NCBI GenBank assembly: GCA_910586765.1
Contig: CAJUJJ010000016.1
Location: forward strand, 1 to 64,000
DNA from: an uncultured Clostridia bacterium
GTDB taxonomy: Bacteria; Bacillota; Clostridia; Lachnospirales; Anaerotignaceae
DNA length: 64,000 nt
Direction of reading: 5' to 3'
The translations under genes were made by a program, and so were the position numbers. The notes under the pieces are model-generated. The model had not been told where the DNA came from. It was given only the letters and a program-made list of their open reading frames with translations, and ran no database searches. Positions 16,698 to 26,056 of this stretch are shown here, in pieces (the stretch's first letter is position 1; each line of letters opens with the position of its first letter).

Positions 16698-19625
16698 TTA
16701 TATTGAAGGCATATATGACATTATTTGCGAAAATAATTGGCTCTGCGAATATATCATATTTCTATTTCCAATTGTACAAATATTTTGTTTTTCTACTATT
16801 TTTTCTAATAAAGGGATATATACTTGCAATTTTTTACTTGTAGTTGATAAGATTTCATTTCGCTCTTTTTGCTGAATTTCTGGAGTAACACCATTCAAAT
16901 ATCTAGCTATAGCTAAATCAGCCTTTTCTGAATTACTATAAGGCTTATCTACAATATTAATAGTACCTAATATATATTTTGTTAAATCTACATTTGTTTT
17001 ACAAAACTCTTTTAAAAAATGTGCCATATTTTTATATGCAGAATATGTTTTATCTATGCTAGGGTCTCTATAAGAATAAAAATAAACGCTACCATTTCTT
17101 AGAAAACGACTATAACATCCATACGCTCCTCCCTGTACACGTACAACATTCCATAAATACTCTAAATCTAATATTGTTTTCAATACAGCCAATTCACCAT
17201 TATAAACATAGCCATAATCCATTAAATTACCAGATTGAATATTATATTGTACTTTGGAAGAACTAATTAATCCCTCTTTTGTATCTTGAAACAAGAATTG
17301 ATAATTTTGTTTTTTTACAGGTCTATTCAAGAGACCATCATATATTTTTTGTATTTCTAATTTGTAATTATAAAAATTAGATTTCTCACAGCTAACAGCA
17401 ACAAAAAGATTTTGCTTTGTAAATACATAAGAATATGCTTCTTGTAATTTTGAAATAATTTCATCAATATTATATTCTGCTTCATTTTCTATTTTAACAA
17501 GAAAATGATAAAATGCAATACCTGATACTTCTTCCTTTATTTTAGAACCTATAGCAATATGGCTCATACTCCTAACAACACCAACTAAATGAGGTGCATT
17601 TTGCAGATAGCTTTCTAATCTAACCTTCTCTGATTTTATTATCTTTTTTAAATTTTCTTTTTTAGTAAAATCTGTTTCAAATAATATAGATTTTATAATA
17701 TCAAAGAATTTCAATATATTTTTTTCTAACACCTTCCCATTAATTGTTATAAAACAATTACAAGTTTCTTTAGAAACAGAATATATATCATTACTTAAAC
17801 CAATACCGCCAGTATAGAAATTAATTTCTAATGGTAATTGCTCAAATGTATATTGTCTTGTATCCAACTTTCCCATAACACTTGCCAAAAGCCCCACATA
17901 AGATAAAAGACCTTCTGGTACAGAAGAAATATCAAAAAGCAATTGTGAATATATAATACCAGTTGTCTCCAATGGTGTAAAAATCATACGATATTTTTCT
18001 GAAATATGTTGAGTAGGAAGAATATCTGCATTTTTACTGATTTCATCTATCTTTAAACAAGGTATCTGTTTTATAACTTCTTCACTTTCTTCTTCAGACT
18101 GATAATCCTGCAACAAAGTATTTTCTTTAATAAGTTCTTCAATCTGAATTTCAGATAAATTATCCTTCTGTTTTTGCATTTTTTTAGAAAAATCATATTC
18201 TATTTTAGATTGTTTTCCTTTTTCAGGAGAAACAATCACTATACTTTTATTATTATTCTGTAATATTAAATTTTGAATTAACTTTTCAAAAAAATCTGTT
18301 TTTAATGCAGACTTTATTGTTTCAAATTGTTCCCAATGACATAATGATTTTATAGGACTTTCTCCATGTAACCAACTTTTCATTAATTTCATACCATAAG
18401 TTAATCCTTTTGGTCTACTACCAAAATGTTCTTCTTTTAAATAAAATTCCCATCTATTTAATGTTGCTTCAATTAATTTTTTATCTATACCATTCTGAAC
18501 AATTTCTTGTAATGTATTTTCTATCATTTCCTTAAAAATATTAACATTCTTCTTTTCTGATTTTTTTGCAACAATACTAAATACCATATCATAACTAGAA
18601 GAATCAAACCATCCTTCCACTTCTTCTGCAATATTCAAATCTATTAAAGCCTTTTTTAAAGGAGAAGCATTTGTTTCTAACAAAATATAATTCAATACAT
18701 CAAACGCAAATATCAACATAGGATTTGTTGACTTTCCTATACGAACATTATAAGAAAGAAATGTGTTTCCTTTTTCTTCTTCTTCAGTATTAACAGAAAA
18801 AGTGTCCTCTAGTAATACTATCTTTGAAAAATTTTTTTCTAATGGAATTTCCAAGTCAAATTGAATTTTTTCAAAATGACTTAAATATTCTCTATCAATC
18901 CATTCTAATTGCCTTTCAATTTCCATATCTCCATATAAATAAATATAACTATTTGATGGATGATAATATGTTTTATGAAATTTCAAAAAGTTTTCATATG
19001 TTAAATCAGGAATATTCTCTGGGTTACCTCCAGACTCGAATCTATACATCGTTGAAGGAAAAAGACTCTTTGATATTGTATTACTTAATATACTTTCAGG
19101 ATCAGATAATGCACCTTTCATTTCATTATATACAACGCCTTTTATTGTTAAAGGGGAATTTTTATTTTCTAAAACATAATGCCACCCTTCTTGCATAAAT
19201 ATTTCTTTTTTTTCATAAATACGAGGATAAAAAACAGCGTCCAAATAAATATCCATCATATTCATAAAATCTTTTTCATTTCTACTAGCAATAGGATACA
19301 TCGTTTTATCAGCATAAGTCAAAGCATTTAAATAAGTATTAAGAGAACATTTTGCTAATTCATTAAATGGATCTTTTGCCTGATATTTTTTAGAACCACA
19401 AAGTACGGAATGTTCCAAAATGTGAGGTGTCCCACAATCATCTAACGGAGGTGTTTTAAAACAAATAAAAAAAACTTTATTATCATCTTTATTTCTTACA
19501 TAGAATAATCTTGCTCCACTTTGGATATGCTCAAATAAGTAACCCTTAGAATGAATATCATTTATCTCTGCACATTCTTTTAAACAAAAGCCATAATAAC
19601 ACTTTCCAATTTGAAAATCTATCAT
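16698..19625 (-). CDS. M16C-family zinc metallopeptidase (presequence-protease type)
   Basis: A 975-residue, probably cytoplasmic insulinase-fold peptidase that degrades peptides in a closed chamber. The inverted zinc motif HILEH is at 68-72, followed by SVLCGS. The downstream Glu lies in VVYNEMKGALSDPES, and an R/Y pair in the C-terminal half (RVQGGAYGCYSRFLRNGSVYFYSYRDPS) matches the family's substrate-binding block. Size and order fit the PreP/Cym1/falcilysin group. I start at ATG 19625, which has AAAGGAGA just upstream; an in-frame TTG seven codons earlier is unlikely. No signal peptide is seen. Monocistronic. Confidence 0.93.
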   Translation of the reverse strand: MIDFQIGKCYYGFCLKECAEINDIHSKGYLFEHIQSGARLFYVRNKDDNKVFFICFKTPPLDDCGTPHILEHSVLCGSKKYQAKDPFNELAKCSLNTYLNALTYADKTMYPIASRNEKDFMNMMDIYLDAVFYPRIYEKKEIFMQEGWHYVLENKNSPLTIKGVVYNEMKGALSDPESILSNTISKSLFPSTMYRFESGGNPENIPDLTYENFLKFHKTYYHPSNSYIYLYGDMEIERQLEWIDREYLSHFEKIQFDLEIPLEKNFSKIVLLEDTFSVNTEEEEKGNTFLSYNVRIGKSTNPMLIFAFDVLNYILLETNASPLKKALIDLNIAEEVEGWFDSSSYDMVFSIVAKKSEKKNVNIFKEMIENTLQEIVQNGIDKKLIEATLNRWEFYLKEEHFGSRPKGLTYGMKLMKSWLHGESPIKSLCHWEQFETIKSALKTDFFEKLIQNLILQNNNKSIVIVSPEKGKQSKIEYDFSKKMQKQKDNLSEIQIEELIKENTLLQDYQSEEESEEVIKQIPCLKIDEISKNADILPTQHISEKYRMIFTPLETTGIIYSQLLFDISSVPEGLLSYVGLLASVMGKLDTRQYTFEQLPLEINFYTGGIGLSNDIYSVSKETCNCFITINGKVLEKNILKFFDIIKSILFETDFTKKENLKKIIKSEKVRLESYLQNAPHLVGVVRSMSHIAIGSKIKEEVSGIAFYHFLVKIENEAEYNIDEIISKLQEAYSYVFTKQNLFVAVSCEKSNFYNYKLEIQKIYDGLLNRPVKKQNYQFLFQDTKEGLISSSKVQYNIQSGNLMDYGYVYNGELAVLKTILDLEYLWNVVRVQGGAYGCYSRFLRNGSVYFYSYRDPSIDKTYSAYKNMAHFLKEFCKTNVDLTKYILGTINIVDKPYSNSEKADLAIARYLNGVTPEIQQKERNEILSTTSKKLQVYIPLLEKIVEKQNICTIGNRNMIYSQSQLFSQIMSYMPSI

Positions 19626-19746
19626 AGAATTCTCCTTTCCTTTCAAATAAATATCTAAATAATTTGAAAAGTAATCTTTAATAAACCATTTGTAAGTAGT
19701 TTAACATACTTTAATAAAAATTGGAAATTATTTTATTAAAAAAAGG

Positions 19747-19783
19747 TTGACAAGATGAAAAATGTAATTTATAATTATTATTA
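19747..19783 (+). promoter_or_regulatory. Consensus promoter with PerR-like box (rubrerythrin)
   Basis: TTGACA (19747-19752), 17 bases, TATAAT (19770-19775): a perfect sigma-A promoter. A 15-base element at 19769-19783 matches the PerR consensus TTATAAT-N-ATTATAA at 13 of 14 defined positions and covers the -10 box. Peroxide-sensing PerR repression of rubrerythrin is known in clostridia. Confidence 0.8.
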
Positions 19784-19843
19784 GTTAACAATAATTAAAT
19801 AAATATTACTATTTTTATATTCAATTTAAGGAGGATTTTATTT

Positions 19844-20386
19844 ATGAAAAAATTTGTTTGTTCCGTATGTGGCTACGTACATGAAGGAGACTCTGCTCCA
19901 GCACAATGTCCAATCTGTAAAGCAAGTGCTGATAAATTTACAGAACAAGTTGGCGAAATGACTTGGGCTGCTGAACATGTAATTGGAGTTGCAAAAGGTT
20001 CTAGTGAAGACATTATGGCTGATTTAAGAGCAAACTTCGAAGGAGAATGTACAGAAGTTGGTATGTATCTTGCTATGGCTCGTGTTGCTCATAGAGAAGG
20101 TTACCCAGAAGTTGGTTTATACTATGAAAAAGCTGCTTGGGAAGAAGCTGAACACGCTTGTAAATTTGCTGAACTGTTAGGAGAAGTTGTAACAGATTCT
20201 ACAAAGAAAAACCTTGAGCTTCGTATTGCTGCTGAAAATGGTGCAACAGCTGGTAAAACAGACCTTGCAAAACGTGCTAAAGCTGCTAATTTAGATGCAA
20301 TTCATGATACAGTACATGAAATGGCTAGAGATGAAGCTAGACATGGAAAAGCATTTCAAGGACTTTACAACAGATATTTTAAATAA
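19844..20386 (+). CDS. Reverse rubrerythrin (peroxide/oxygen detoxification)
   Basis: A 180-residue NADH-linked peroxidase/oxidase of anaerobes. The rubredoxin-like iron site comes first (Cys6, Cys9, Cys22, Cys25), followed by the four-helix diiron domain with [18 protein letters not shown] and [11 protein letters not shown] carrying the Glu and His ligands. This domain order is the reverse of classical rubrerythrin. Codon choice is visibly richer in GCT, GGT and CGT than its neighbours, which suggests high expression, in keeping with the consensus promoter. AGGAGG precedes the ATG. It probably belongs to the PerR regulon. Confidence 0.95.
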   Translation: MKKFVCSVCGYVHEGDSAPAQCPICKASADKFTEQVGEMTWAAEHVIGVAKGSSEDIMADLRANFEGECTEVGMYLAMARVAHREGYPEVGLYYEKAAWEEAEHACKFAELLGEVVTDSTKKNLELRIAAENGATAGKTDLAKRAKAANLDAIHDTVHEMARDEARHGKAFQGLYNRYFK

Positions 20387-20397
20387 AAAATTCAGTA

Positions 20398-20436
20398 AAG
20401 AAGCTAGTATTTTATTACTAGCTTCTGCTTTTTTTC
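20398..20436. terminator. Bidirectional terminator between rubrerythrin and luxS
   Basis: AGAAGCTAGTA (from 20398) pairs with TACTAGCTTCT (ending 20426). T-rich on the plus side and A-rich on the other, so it can stop both converging genes. Confidence 0.8.
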
Positions 20437-20451
20437 TTTCTTTTTACTTTT

Positions 20452-20937
20452 TTAATAATTTTGTACTGGATATTCTAAATTCTCCTTTTTTATTTGATAT
20501 AACACTTCTTCTAAAAACTTACAACATTCTATTTTTGTAATTTCTAAATTATGGTCCAAATAATTGCCACACATATAAGATTTTGCTGCTGGGATTTCTC
20601 CTTTAAAATTGGCCATATATTCAAAAGATTGTGTAATAATTTTAACAACATCTTTTGAATTTAAGTCTCCCTTAAAAATAACATACATACCTGTACGACA
20701 ACCCATAGGGCCAACATAAATTGTTTTATCTGCCCATTCCTGATGTCCTCTGAAAAATGTTGCCATTAAATGTTCAATAGTATGCATTACAGAAGTATCC
20801 ATTACCATTTCTCTATTAGGTTCTTTCATTCTAACATCAAATGTTGTTAAAATGCCATTTTCAACAGTATCTTTTCTAGAAACGTAGATACCTCTTAATA
20901 ATTTATCATGATTAATTCCAAAACTCGTAACATCCAT
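20452..20937 (-). CDS. luxS: S-ribosylhomocysteine lyase, autoinducer-2 synthesis
   Basis: Cleaves S-ribosylhomocysteine to homocysteine and DPD, the precursor of AI-2, recycling the product of SAM-dependent methylation. The metal ligands His52 and His56 lie in HTIEH together with the catalytic Glu55; the catalytic cysteine is in GPMGCRTGMY (Cys80), and a third ligand cysteine is in SYMCGNY. Length 161 is normal. Monocistronic here, not linked to pfs or methionine genes. Confidence 0.97.
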   Translation of the reverse strand: MDVTSFGINHDKLLRGIYVSRKDTVENGILTTFDVRMKEPNREMVMDTSVMHTIEHLMATFFRGHQEWADKTIYVGPMGCRTGMYVIFKGDLNSKDVVKIITQSFEYMANFKGEIPAAKSYMCGNYLDHNLEITKIECCKFLEEVLYQIKKENLEYPVQNY

Positions 20938-21101
20938 AATTTTCTCTCCTTTATTATCAACTATAGTATATTTTATACTTTATTATATCAAAATACAATA
21001 TTAATTTTATAAAATATGCTAATATTCTATTATATATTGCATAATATATCTATTTCTTTTATACTAAATAAAAATAATGTAAATAGAAAGAAGGAATTAA
21101 A

Positions 21102-21656
21102 ATGAGTATTACTAGAGAAGAAGCGTGGAATTTATTAAATGAATTTAATAAAGAACCCTTTCACATTCGTCATGCAGAAGTAGTAGAAGGAATTATGAAA
21201 TATTTTGCTAGAGAATTAGGATACGGTGAAGAAGAAGAATTTTGGGGTATTGTTGGATTATTACACGATTTAGACTTCGAACAGTATCCAGAACAACATT
21301 GTATTAAAGAACAAGAAATCATGAAAGAAAGAGGCATTGATGAAAGAATCATTCATGCAGTAGCAAGTCATGGTTATGGTCTTGTAGCAGATATTAAACC
21401 TGAACATGAAATGGAGAAGGTTCTTTTTGCAGTTGATGAATTATCTGGTTTATTAGGTGCAGCAGCTAAAATGCGTCCTTCCAAAAGTGTACAAGATATG
21501 GAATTAAAGTCTGCTAAGAAAAAATTTAAAGATAAAGCATTTGCAGCTGGTTGTTCCAGAGATGTTATTCGTAAGGGAGCTGAAATGTTAGGTTGGGAAT
21601 TAGATGAATTAATTAACAAAACAATTATAGCCATGAGAGAAGATCCTAAAAATTAA
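21102..21656 (+). CDS. HD-domain hydrolase (HDIG type)
   Basis: A 184-residue cytosolic HD protein. His24 (FHIRHAEVVEG), the His55-Asp56 pair in VGLLHDLDFEQYP, and a later HAVASHGYG supply the metal ligands. It belongs to the small HDIG-type group common in clostridia, often named 'hydrolase', whose substrate is unknown. It is distinct from the YfbR-like HD protein at 12.9 kb: shorter motif spacing and no E-N-D-A-E-H-S-W-H. Own AGAAGGAATT ribosome site; followed by a shared terminator. Confidence 0.82.
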   Translation: MSITREEAWNLLNEFNKEPFHIRHAEVVEGIMKYFARELGYGEEEEFWGIVGLLHDLDFEQYPEQHCIKEQEIMKERGIDERIIHAVASHGYGLVADIKPEHEMEKVLFAVDELSGLLGAAAKMRPSKSVQDMELKSAKKKFKDKAFAAGCSRDVIRKGAEMLGWELDELINKTIIAMREDPKN

Positions 21657-21660
21657 TATT

Positions 21661-21698
21661 AAAATACCTCCTATTATATTCAAACAGGAGGTATTTTA
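21661..21698. terminator. Bidirectional terminator between the HD gene and tatD
   Basis: A 12-bp perfect stem, AAAATACCTCCT (21661-21672) with AGGAGGTATTTT (21686-21697), lies between two converging stop codons. Confidence 0.85.
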
Positions 21699-21706
21699 TT
21701 TCAAAA

Positions 21707-22492
21707 TTAAATGCTAAAAAATTTTTTTGTATTCCTTGTTACAATTTCAGCAACTTCACCTTCTTCTTTATTCAAACATTTTGAAATTGTTTTTAATATA
21801 TGCCTTAAATAAACTGGCTCATTTCTTCTAGTATTTGCTTTTAAATCTCTTGGAATTAAAAAGGGAGCATCTGTTTCAATCATTAATCTATCTAGAGGTA
21901 TCATTTTAATCAATGTTTTTAAATGTCCTCCCCTTCTCTCATCACAAATCCAACCTGTAATGCCAATAAAGCAGCCCATTCTTAAATAATTTTGCAATTC
22001 CATACCATTTCCTGTAAAGCAATGTACTACAGAACGATTACAAATTTCTTTATGTTGTATCATTATTTTTTTAAAATCAGTAAAAGCAGCTCTTTCATGT
22101 AAAAACAAAGGCATATTTAATTCTTCTGCTAATATAATTTGTTCTTCAAACCACTTTTTTTGTATATCTCTTGGAGAAAAATTCCTATCATAATCCAAAC
22201 CACATTCTCCAATAGCACAAACTTGAGTATTTTGTGCCAACTTGTACAATTCAGATACAGTATTCTCATTACAGGTTTTAGCATCATGAGGATGAACTCC
22301 TACAGTACAATATAGCTTTTTAGGATATTTTTCTGCAAAACTTACAGCTTTCTTACTATCATTTAAATGTACTCCTGTAATAATAAGAGGAGTAATATTT
22401 TGTTCTTCTGCTCTTTTTATTACACTTTCTCTATCAACATCGAATTGCTTATTCATTAAATTCAATCCAATATCAATAATCTGCTTTTCCAT
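21707..22492 (-). CDS. tatD: TatD-family metal-dependent hydrolase/DNase
   Basis: A 261-residue TIM-barrel metal hydrolase. The N-terminus reads IDIGLNLMNKQFD in place of the HxH of YcfH-type paralogs; the same substitution is characteristic of TatD proper. Other metal and active-site blocks are present: VGVHPHDA, AIGECGLDYDR, PLFLHERAA, VVHCFTGN, and IETDAPFLIPRDL. TatD enzymes have 3'-5' exonuclease activity on single-stranded DNA and RNA. The gene lies 20 bases after pyc and is likely co-transcribed with it. Confidence 0.9.
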   Translation of the reverse strand: MEKQIIDIGLNLMNKQFDVDRESVIKRAEEQNITPLIITGVHLNDSKKAVSFAEKYPKKLYCTVGVHPHDAKTCNENTVSELYKLAQNTQVCAIGECGLDYDRNFSPRDIQKKWFEEQIILAEELNMPLFLHERAAFTDFKKIMIQHKEICNRSVVHCFTGNGMELQNYLRMGCFIGITGWICDERRGGHLKTLIKMIPLDRLMIETDAPFLIPRDLKANTRRNEPVYLRHILKTISKCLNKEEGEVAEIVTRNTKKFFSI

Positions 22493-22512
22493 AAACGTAC
22501 TTCCTTTAAAAA

Positions 22513-25500
22513 TTATTTTTCTTCTTCCTCATTCAACACAAATGAAATAAGAAGCTCCTCTTGACTTACTTTGTCGCCTTCTTTAATATAAATTTTATCT
22601 ACTATACCATCTACTTTAGATAACACAGATGTTTCCATCTTCATAGCTTCCACAGTCATTAATACCATATTTTTACTTACTTTATCTCCTTCTTTCACAA
22701 ATATTTTGCCAATTGTACCTGGTATTGTAGAACCTAAATGACAAGGATTGTTTTTGTCTGCCTTCAATATCCTATTTGTATTAACTTCTAAATTTTTATC
22801 TTGAATTTTTACTTCTCTCATAACACCATTAATTTCAAATGTTAAGGAACGCATACCATCTTCATTTGCTTCAGAAACATCAATATATTTAATTAGTAAG
22901 TCTTTTCCTTCTCCAATATTAATACTTGTTTCCTCTCCTTTTGATAATCCATAAAAGAAAATATGACTTTCCAACTGAGAAACATCATTATAATATTCTT
23001 GATAATCACAGTAGTCATCATATACTTTAGGATATAAAGCATAGCTAATTGTATTTTTATCATTAATCTGCTTCATAGAGTGAGATTTTATAAGATGATT
23101 TCTAATTACATCAAAATCTTCTGGTGGTAATAATTTTCCAGGGCGTTCCGAAATTGCTTCTTTTCCTTTTAACACAATTTTTTGTAATTCTTCAGGAAAA
23201 CCACCATCAGGCTGACCAATATTACCAGAAAAATAACCTACAATAGAATCTGGATAAGACAAATCTTTTCCTTCTACTAATATATTATCTTTATTTAAAC
23301 CATTTTTTGACATAAATATTGCCATATCTCCTACAACTTTAGAAGATGGTGTTACTTTTACAATATTTCCAAGCAAATCATTCGCTTGTTTATAAAGTTG
23401 TTTAATTTCTTCAAAATTATCTCCAGAACCCATAGACTTTACCTGTGCTAATAAATTAGAATATTGTCCACCAGGAATTTCATATTTGTAAATTTCTGTG
23501 TTTGGTGTATTCATCTCACTCTCAAAACTTTTATATACTTGTCTTACTCCTGCATAATATCTACTTAATTCATTCAATTCATCAATATCTAAACCTGTAT
23601 CTCTTTCTGTACCACGCAACGCTTCTACTACTGCATTCATAGATGGCTGACTTGTTAAAGAACTCATAGACTGTATCGCAAGGTCAACAATATTTACCCC
23701 TGCTTCTGCTGCCATAAGTACAGTACTAACACCATTTCCAGTTGTATCATGTGTATGCAAATGTAATGGTATATTTAATTCAGACTTTAAAGCAGTAAAT
23801 AATTCTTTTGCTGCATAAGGTTTTAATAAACCAGCCATATCCTTAATAGCAAAAATATGGCACCCCATATTTTGCAATTCTCTTGCTTTTTTTAAATAAT
23901 AATCAATAGTATACTTTTTCTCTTTTGGGTCTAATATATCTCCTGTATAACAAATTGTACCTTCTACAATTTTTCCTGTTTTTAACGCTTCTTCAATAGG
24001 CATTTTCATATTTTCAATCCAATTTAAACTATCAAAAATTCTAAATACATCAATACCTGTTTTAGCAGAAACTTGAATAAATTTTTGTACAACATTATCA
24101 GGGTAATTAGCATATCCTACAGCATTAGATGCTCTCAAAAGCATTTGTATCAATGTGTTTGGCATACATTTACGTAAAGTTTCTAAACGAATCCAAGGAG
24201 ATTCTTTTAAAAAACGATAAGCAACATCAAATGTTGCACCTCCCCATGCTTCTACGGAAAAAGCATTTGCCATTGCCTTATTCGTCGCTGGGGCTGCTTT
24301 TACAAGGTCTTTCGTTCTGAAACGAGTTGCAACCAAAGATTGATGAGCATCTCTCATTGTACTATCTGTTACAAACAATCTTTTTTCACTCATTAACTTT
24401 TGTGTATATTCCTTTGCTCCTAATTTCAAAAAATTATCCCTTGCACCAACTATTATTTCATTTTGATTAAATGTGGGAATATGAATTGGGTCCAATTCAG
24501 GTTTTTTTCCATGAGCTTCATTCACAATTTGATTACCTATAAACTCCGCAATTTTTGTAGCTCTATCTTGCCCTAATGTAATATTAAATAATTCAGGAGT
24601 TTGTTCTATAAACGTTGTAGTACACTTTCCTTCTATAAATGTTTTACTTTGTAACACATTTATTAAGAAAGGAATATTCGTTTTAATACCTCTAATTCTT
24701 GTTTCTTTTAATGCTCTAACTGCTTTTTTAGTAGCCTTTTGAAAATCTCTATCATAAGCAATTATTTTTACTAATAAACTATCATAATAAGGAGTAATTT
24801 CACCACCTGTATAAGCAGTACCACCATCTAATCTAATGCCATTACCAGCTGCTGAACGATAAACAGAAATCTTTCCAGTATCTGGTAAGAAATTATTCGC
24901 AGGGTCTTCTGTTGTAACTCTCATTTGTATAGCATGACCATTACAATGAATACTTTCTTGAGAAGGAATATTAATTTCTGAAGAATGAAGTGGATATCCT
25001 TCTTCAATCAAAATCTGAGATTGTACAATATCAATACCTGTTATTTCTTCTGTAACAGTATGTTCTACCTGAATACGAGGATTCATTTCAATAAAATAAT
25101 AATTTTCATCTGCATCTACTAAAAACTCTAATGTACCTGCATTTTTATATCCTACATATTTTGCAATTTTAATGGCATCTGAAAATATTTTTTCTCTTGT
25201 TTTTATACTAACTGTAGAAGCAGGAGCATATTCAACCACCTTCTGATGTCTTCTTTGTACAGAACAATCCCTATCAAAAAGATGTACTACATTTCCATAT
25301 TTATCCCCCAATATCTGTACTTCAATATGTTTTGGATTTCTTAAATACTTTTCAATAAATATTTTATCATCACCAAATGCTTTTTTTGCTTCATTTCTTG
25401 CTTCCTCAAATTCTTTTGGCATCTCTATGGCACTATTGACAATACGCATACCACGTCCACCGCCTCCATTAGATGCCTTTAACATAACAGGATAACCTAC

Positions 25501-25974
25501 TTTTTCAGCAATCTCCATAACTTCTTTTTCCGACTTTACTGCATGGTCAACGCCCGGAATAATAGGAACATTACATTTAATAGCTATTTGCTTAGAGGAA
25601 ATTTTATCTCCCATAGCATACATCACTTCTTTATCTGGGCCTATAAAAGCAATGCCTGCTTTTTCACAAGCTTCTACAAACTCTGGATTTTCAGATAAAA
25701 AACCATAGCCAGGATGAATAGCATCTGCTCCTTTTGCTTTTGCAATACGAATAATTTCTTTTATGTCTAAATAAGCATCAATAGGTCCCTTTTCCTTATT
25801 TAGCATATAAGCTTCATCTGTCTTTGTTCTAAATAAAGAATATTTATCTTCTTTTGAAAACACACCTATTGTTTGAATACCTAGTTCATTTAGTGCTCTA
25901 TAAATACGAATTGCAATTTCACCTCTATTTGCTACAAGCACCTTTTTAAATTTATTAATTTTTACTTCTTGCAC
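22513..25974 (-). CDS. pyc: Pyruvate carboxylase
   Basis: ATP- and biotin-dependent carboxylation of pyruvate to oxaloacetate, feeding aspartate and TCA intermediates. One 1,153-residue chain with the usual order. Biotin carboxylase spans about 1-460 (KASNGGGGRGMRIV, the RDCSVQRRHQKV block, EMNPRIQVEHTVTEE). Carboxyltransferase spans about 535-810 (TDSTMRDAHQSLVATR, DVFRIFDSLNW, HLHTHDTTGNG). The linking PC/allosteric region is about 870-1040, and the biotinyl domain has EAMKME with Lys1112. Own promoter; tatD follows. Ribosome site AAAGGAGG. Confidence 0.98.
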   Translation of the reverse strand: MQEVKINKFKKVLVANRGEIAIRIYRALNELGIQTIGVFSKEDKYSLFRTKTDEAYMLNKEKGPIDAYLDIKEIIRIAKAKGADAIHPGYGFLSENPEFVEACEKAGIAFIGPDKEVMYAMGDKISSKQIAIKCNVPIIPGVDHAVKSEKEVMEIAEKVGYPVMLKASNGGGGRGMRIVNSAIEMPKEFEEARNEAKKAFGDDKIFIEKYLRNPKHIEVQILGDKYGNVVHLFDRDCSVQRRHQKVVEYAPASTVSIKTREKIFSDAIKIAKYVGYKNAGTLEFLVDADENYYFIEMNPRIQVEHTVTEEITGIDIVQSQILIEEGYPLHSSEINIPSQESIHCNGHAIQMRVTTEDPANNFLPDTGKISVYRSAAGNGIRLDGGTAYTGGEITPYYDSLLVKIIAYDRDFQKATKKAVRALKETRIRGIKTNIPFLINVLQSKTFIEGKCTTTFIEQTPELFNITLGQDRATKIAEFIGNQIVNEAHGKKPELDPIHIPTFNQNEIIVGARDNFLKLGAKEYTQKLMSEKRLFVTDSTMRDAHQSLVATRFRTKDLVKAAPATNKAMANAFSVEAWGGATFDVAYRFLKESPWIRLETLRKCMPNTLIQMLLRASNAVGYANYPDNVVQKFIQVSAKTGIDVFRIFDSLNWIENMKMPIEEALKTGKIVEGTICYTGDILDPKEKKYTIDYYLKKARELQNMGCHIFAIKDMAGLLKPYAAKELFTALKSELNIPLHLHTHDTTGNGVSTVLMAAEAGVNIVDLAIQSMSSLTSQPSMNAVVEALRGTERDTGLDIDELNELSRYYAGVRQVYKSFESEMNTPNTEIYKYEIPGGQYSNLLAQVKSMGSGDNFEEIKQLYKQANDLLGNIVKVTPSSKVVGDMAIFMSKNGLNKDNILVEGKDLSYPDSIVGYFSGNIGQPDGGFPEELQKIVLKGKEAISERPGKLLPPEDFDVIRNHLIKSHSMKQINDKNTISYALYPKVYDDYCDYQEYYNDVSQLESHIFFYGLSKGEETSINIGEGKDLLIKYIDVSEANEDGMRSLTFEINGVMREVKIQDKNLEVNTNRILKADKNNPCHLGSTIPGTIGKIFVKEGDKVSKNMVLMTVEAMKMETSVLSKVDGIVDKIYIKEGDKVSQEELLISFVLNEEEEK

Positions 25975-26011
25975 AAATAATCCTCCTTTATTTTATTGAT
26001 TATAGTATAGT

Positions 26012-26040
26012 ATTATAATATAAATTCATTCATTCGTAAA
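26012..26040 (-). promoter_or_regulatory. Promoter of pyc-tatD
   Basis: Reading leftward: TTTACG (complement of 26035-26040), 17 bases, TATAAT (complement of 26012-26017), about 38 bases before the pyc ATG. Confidence 0.65.
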
Positions 26041-26056
26041 CTATATTGTTAAATAT

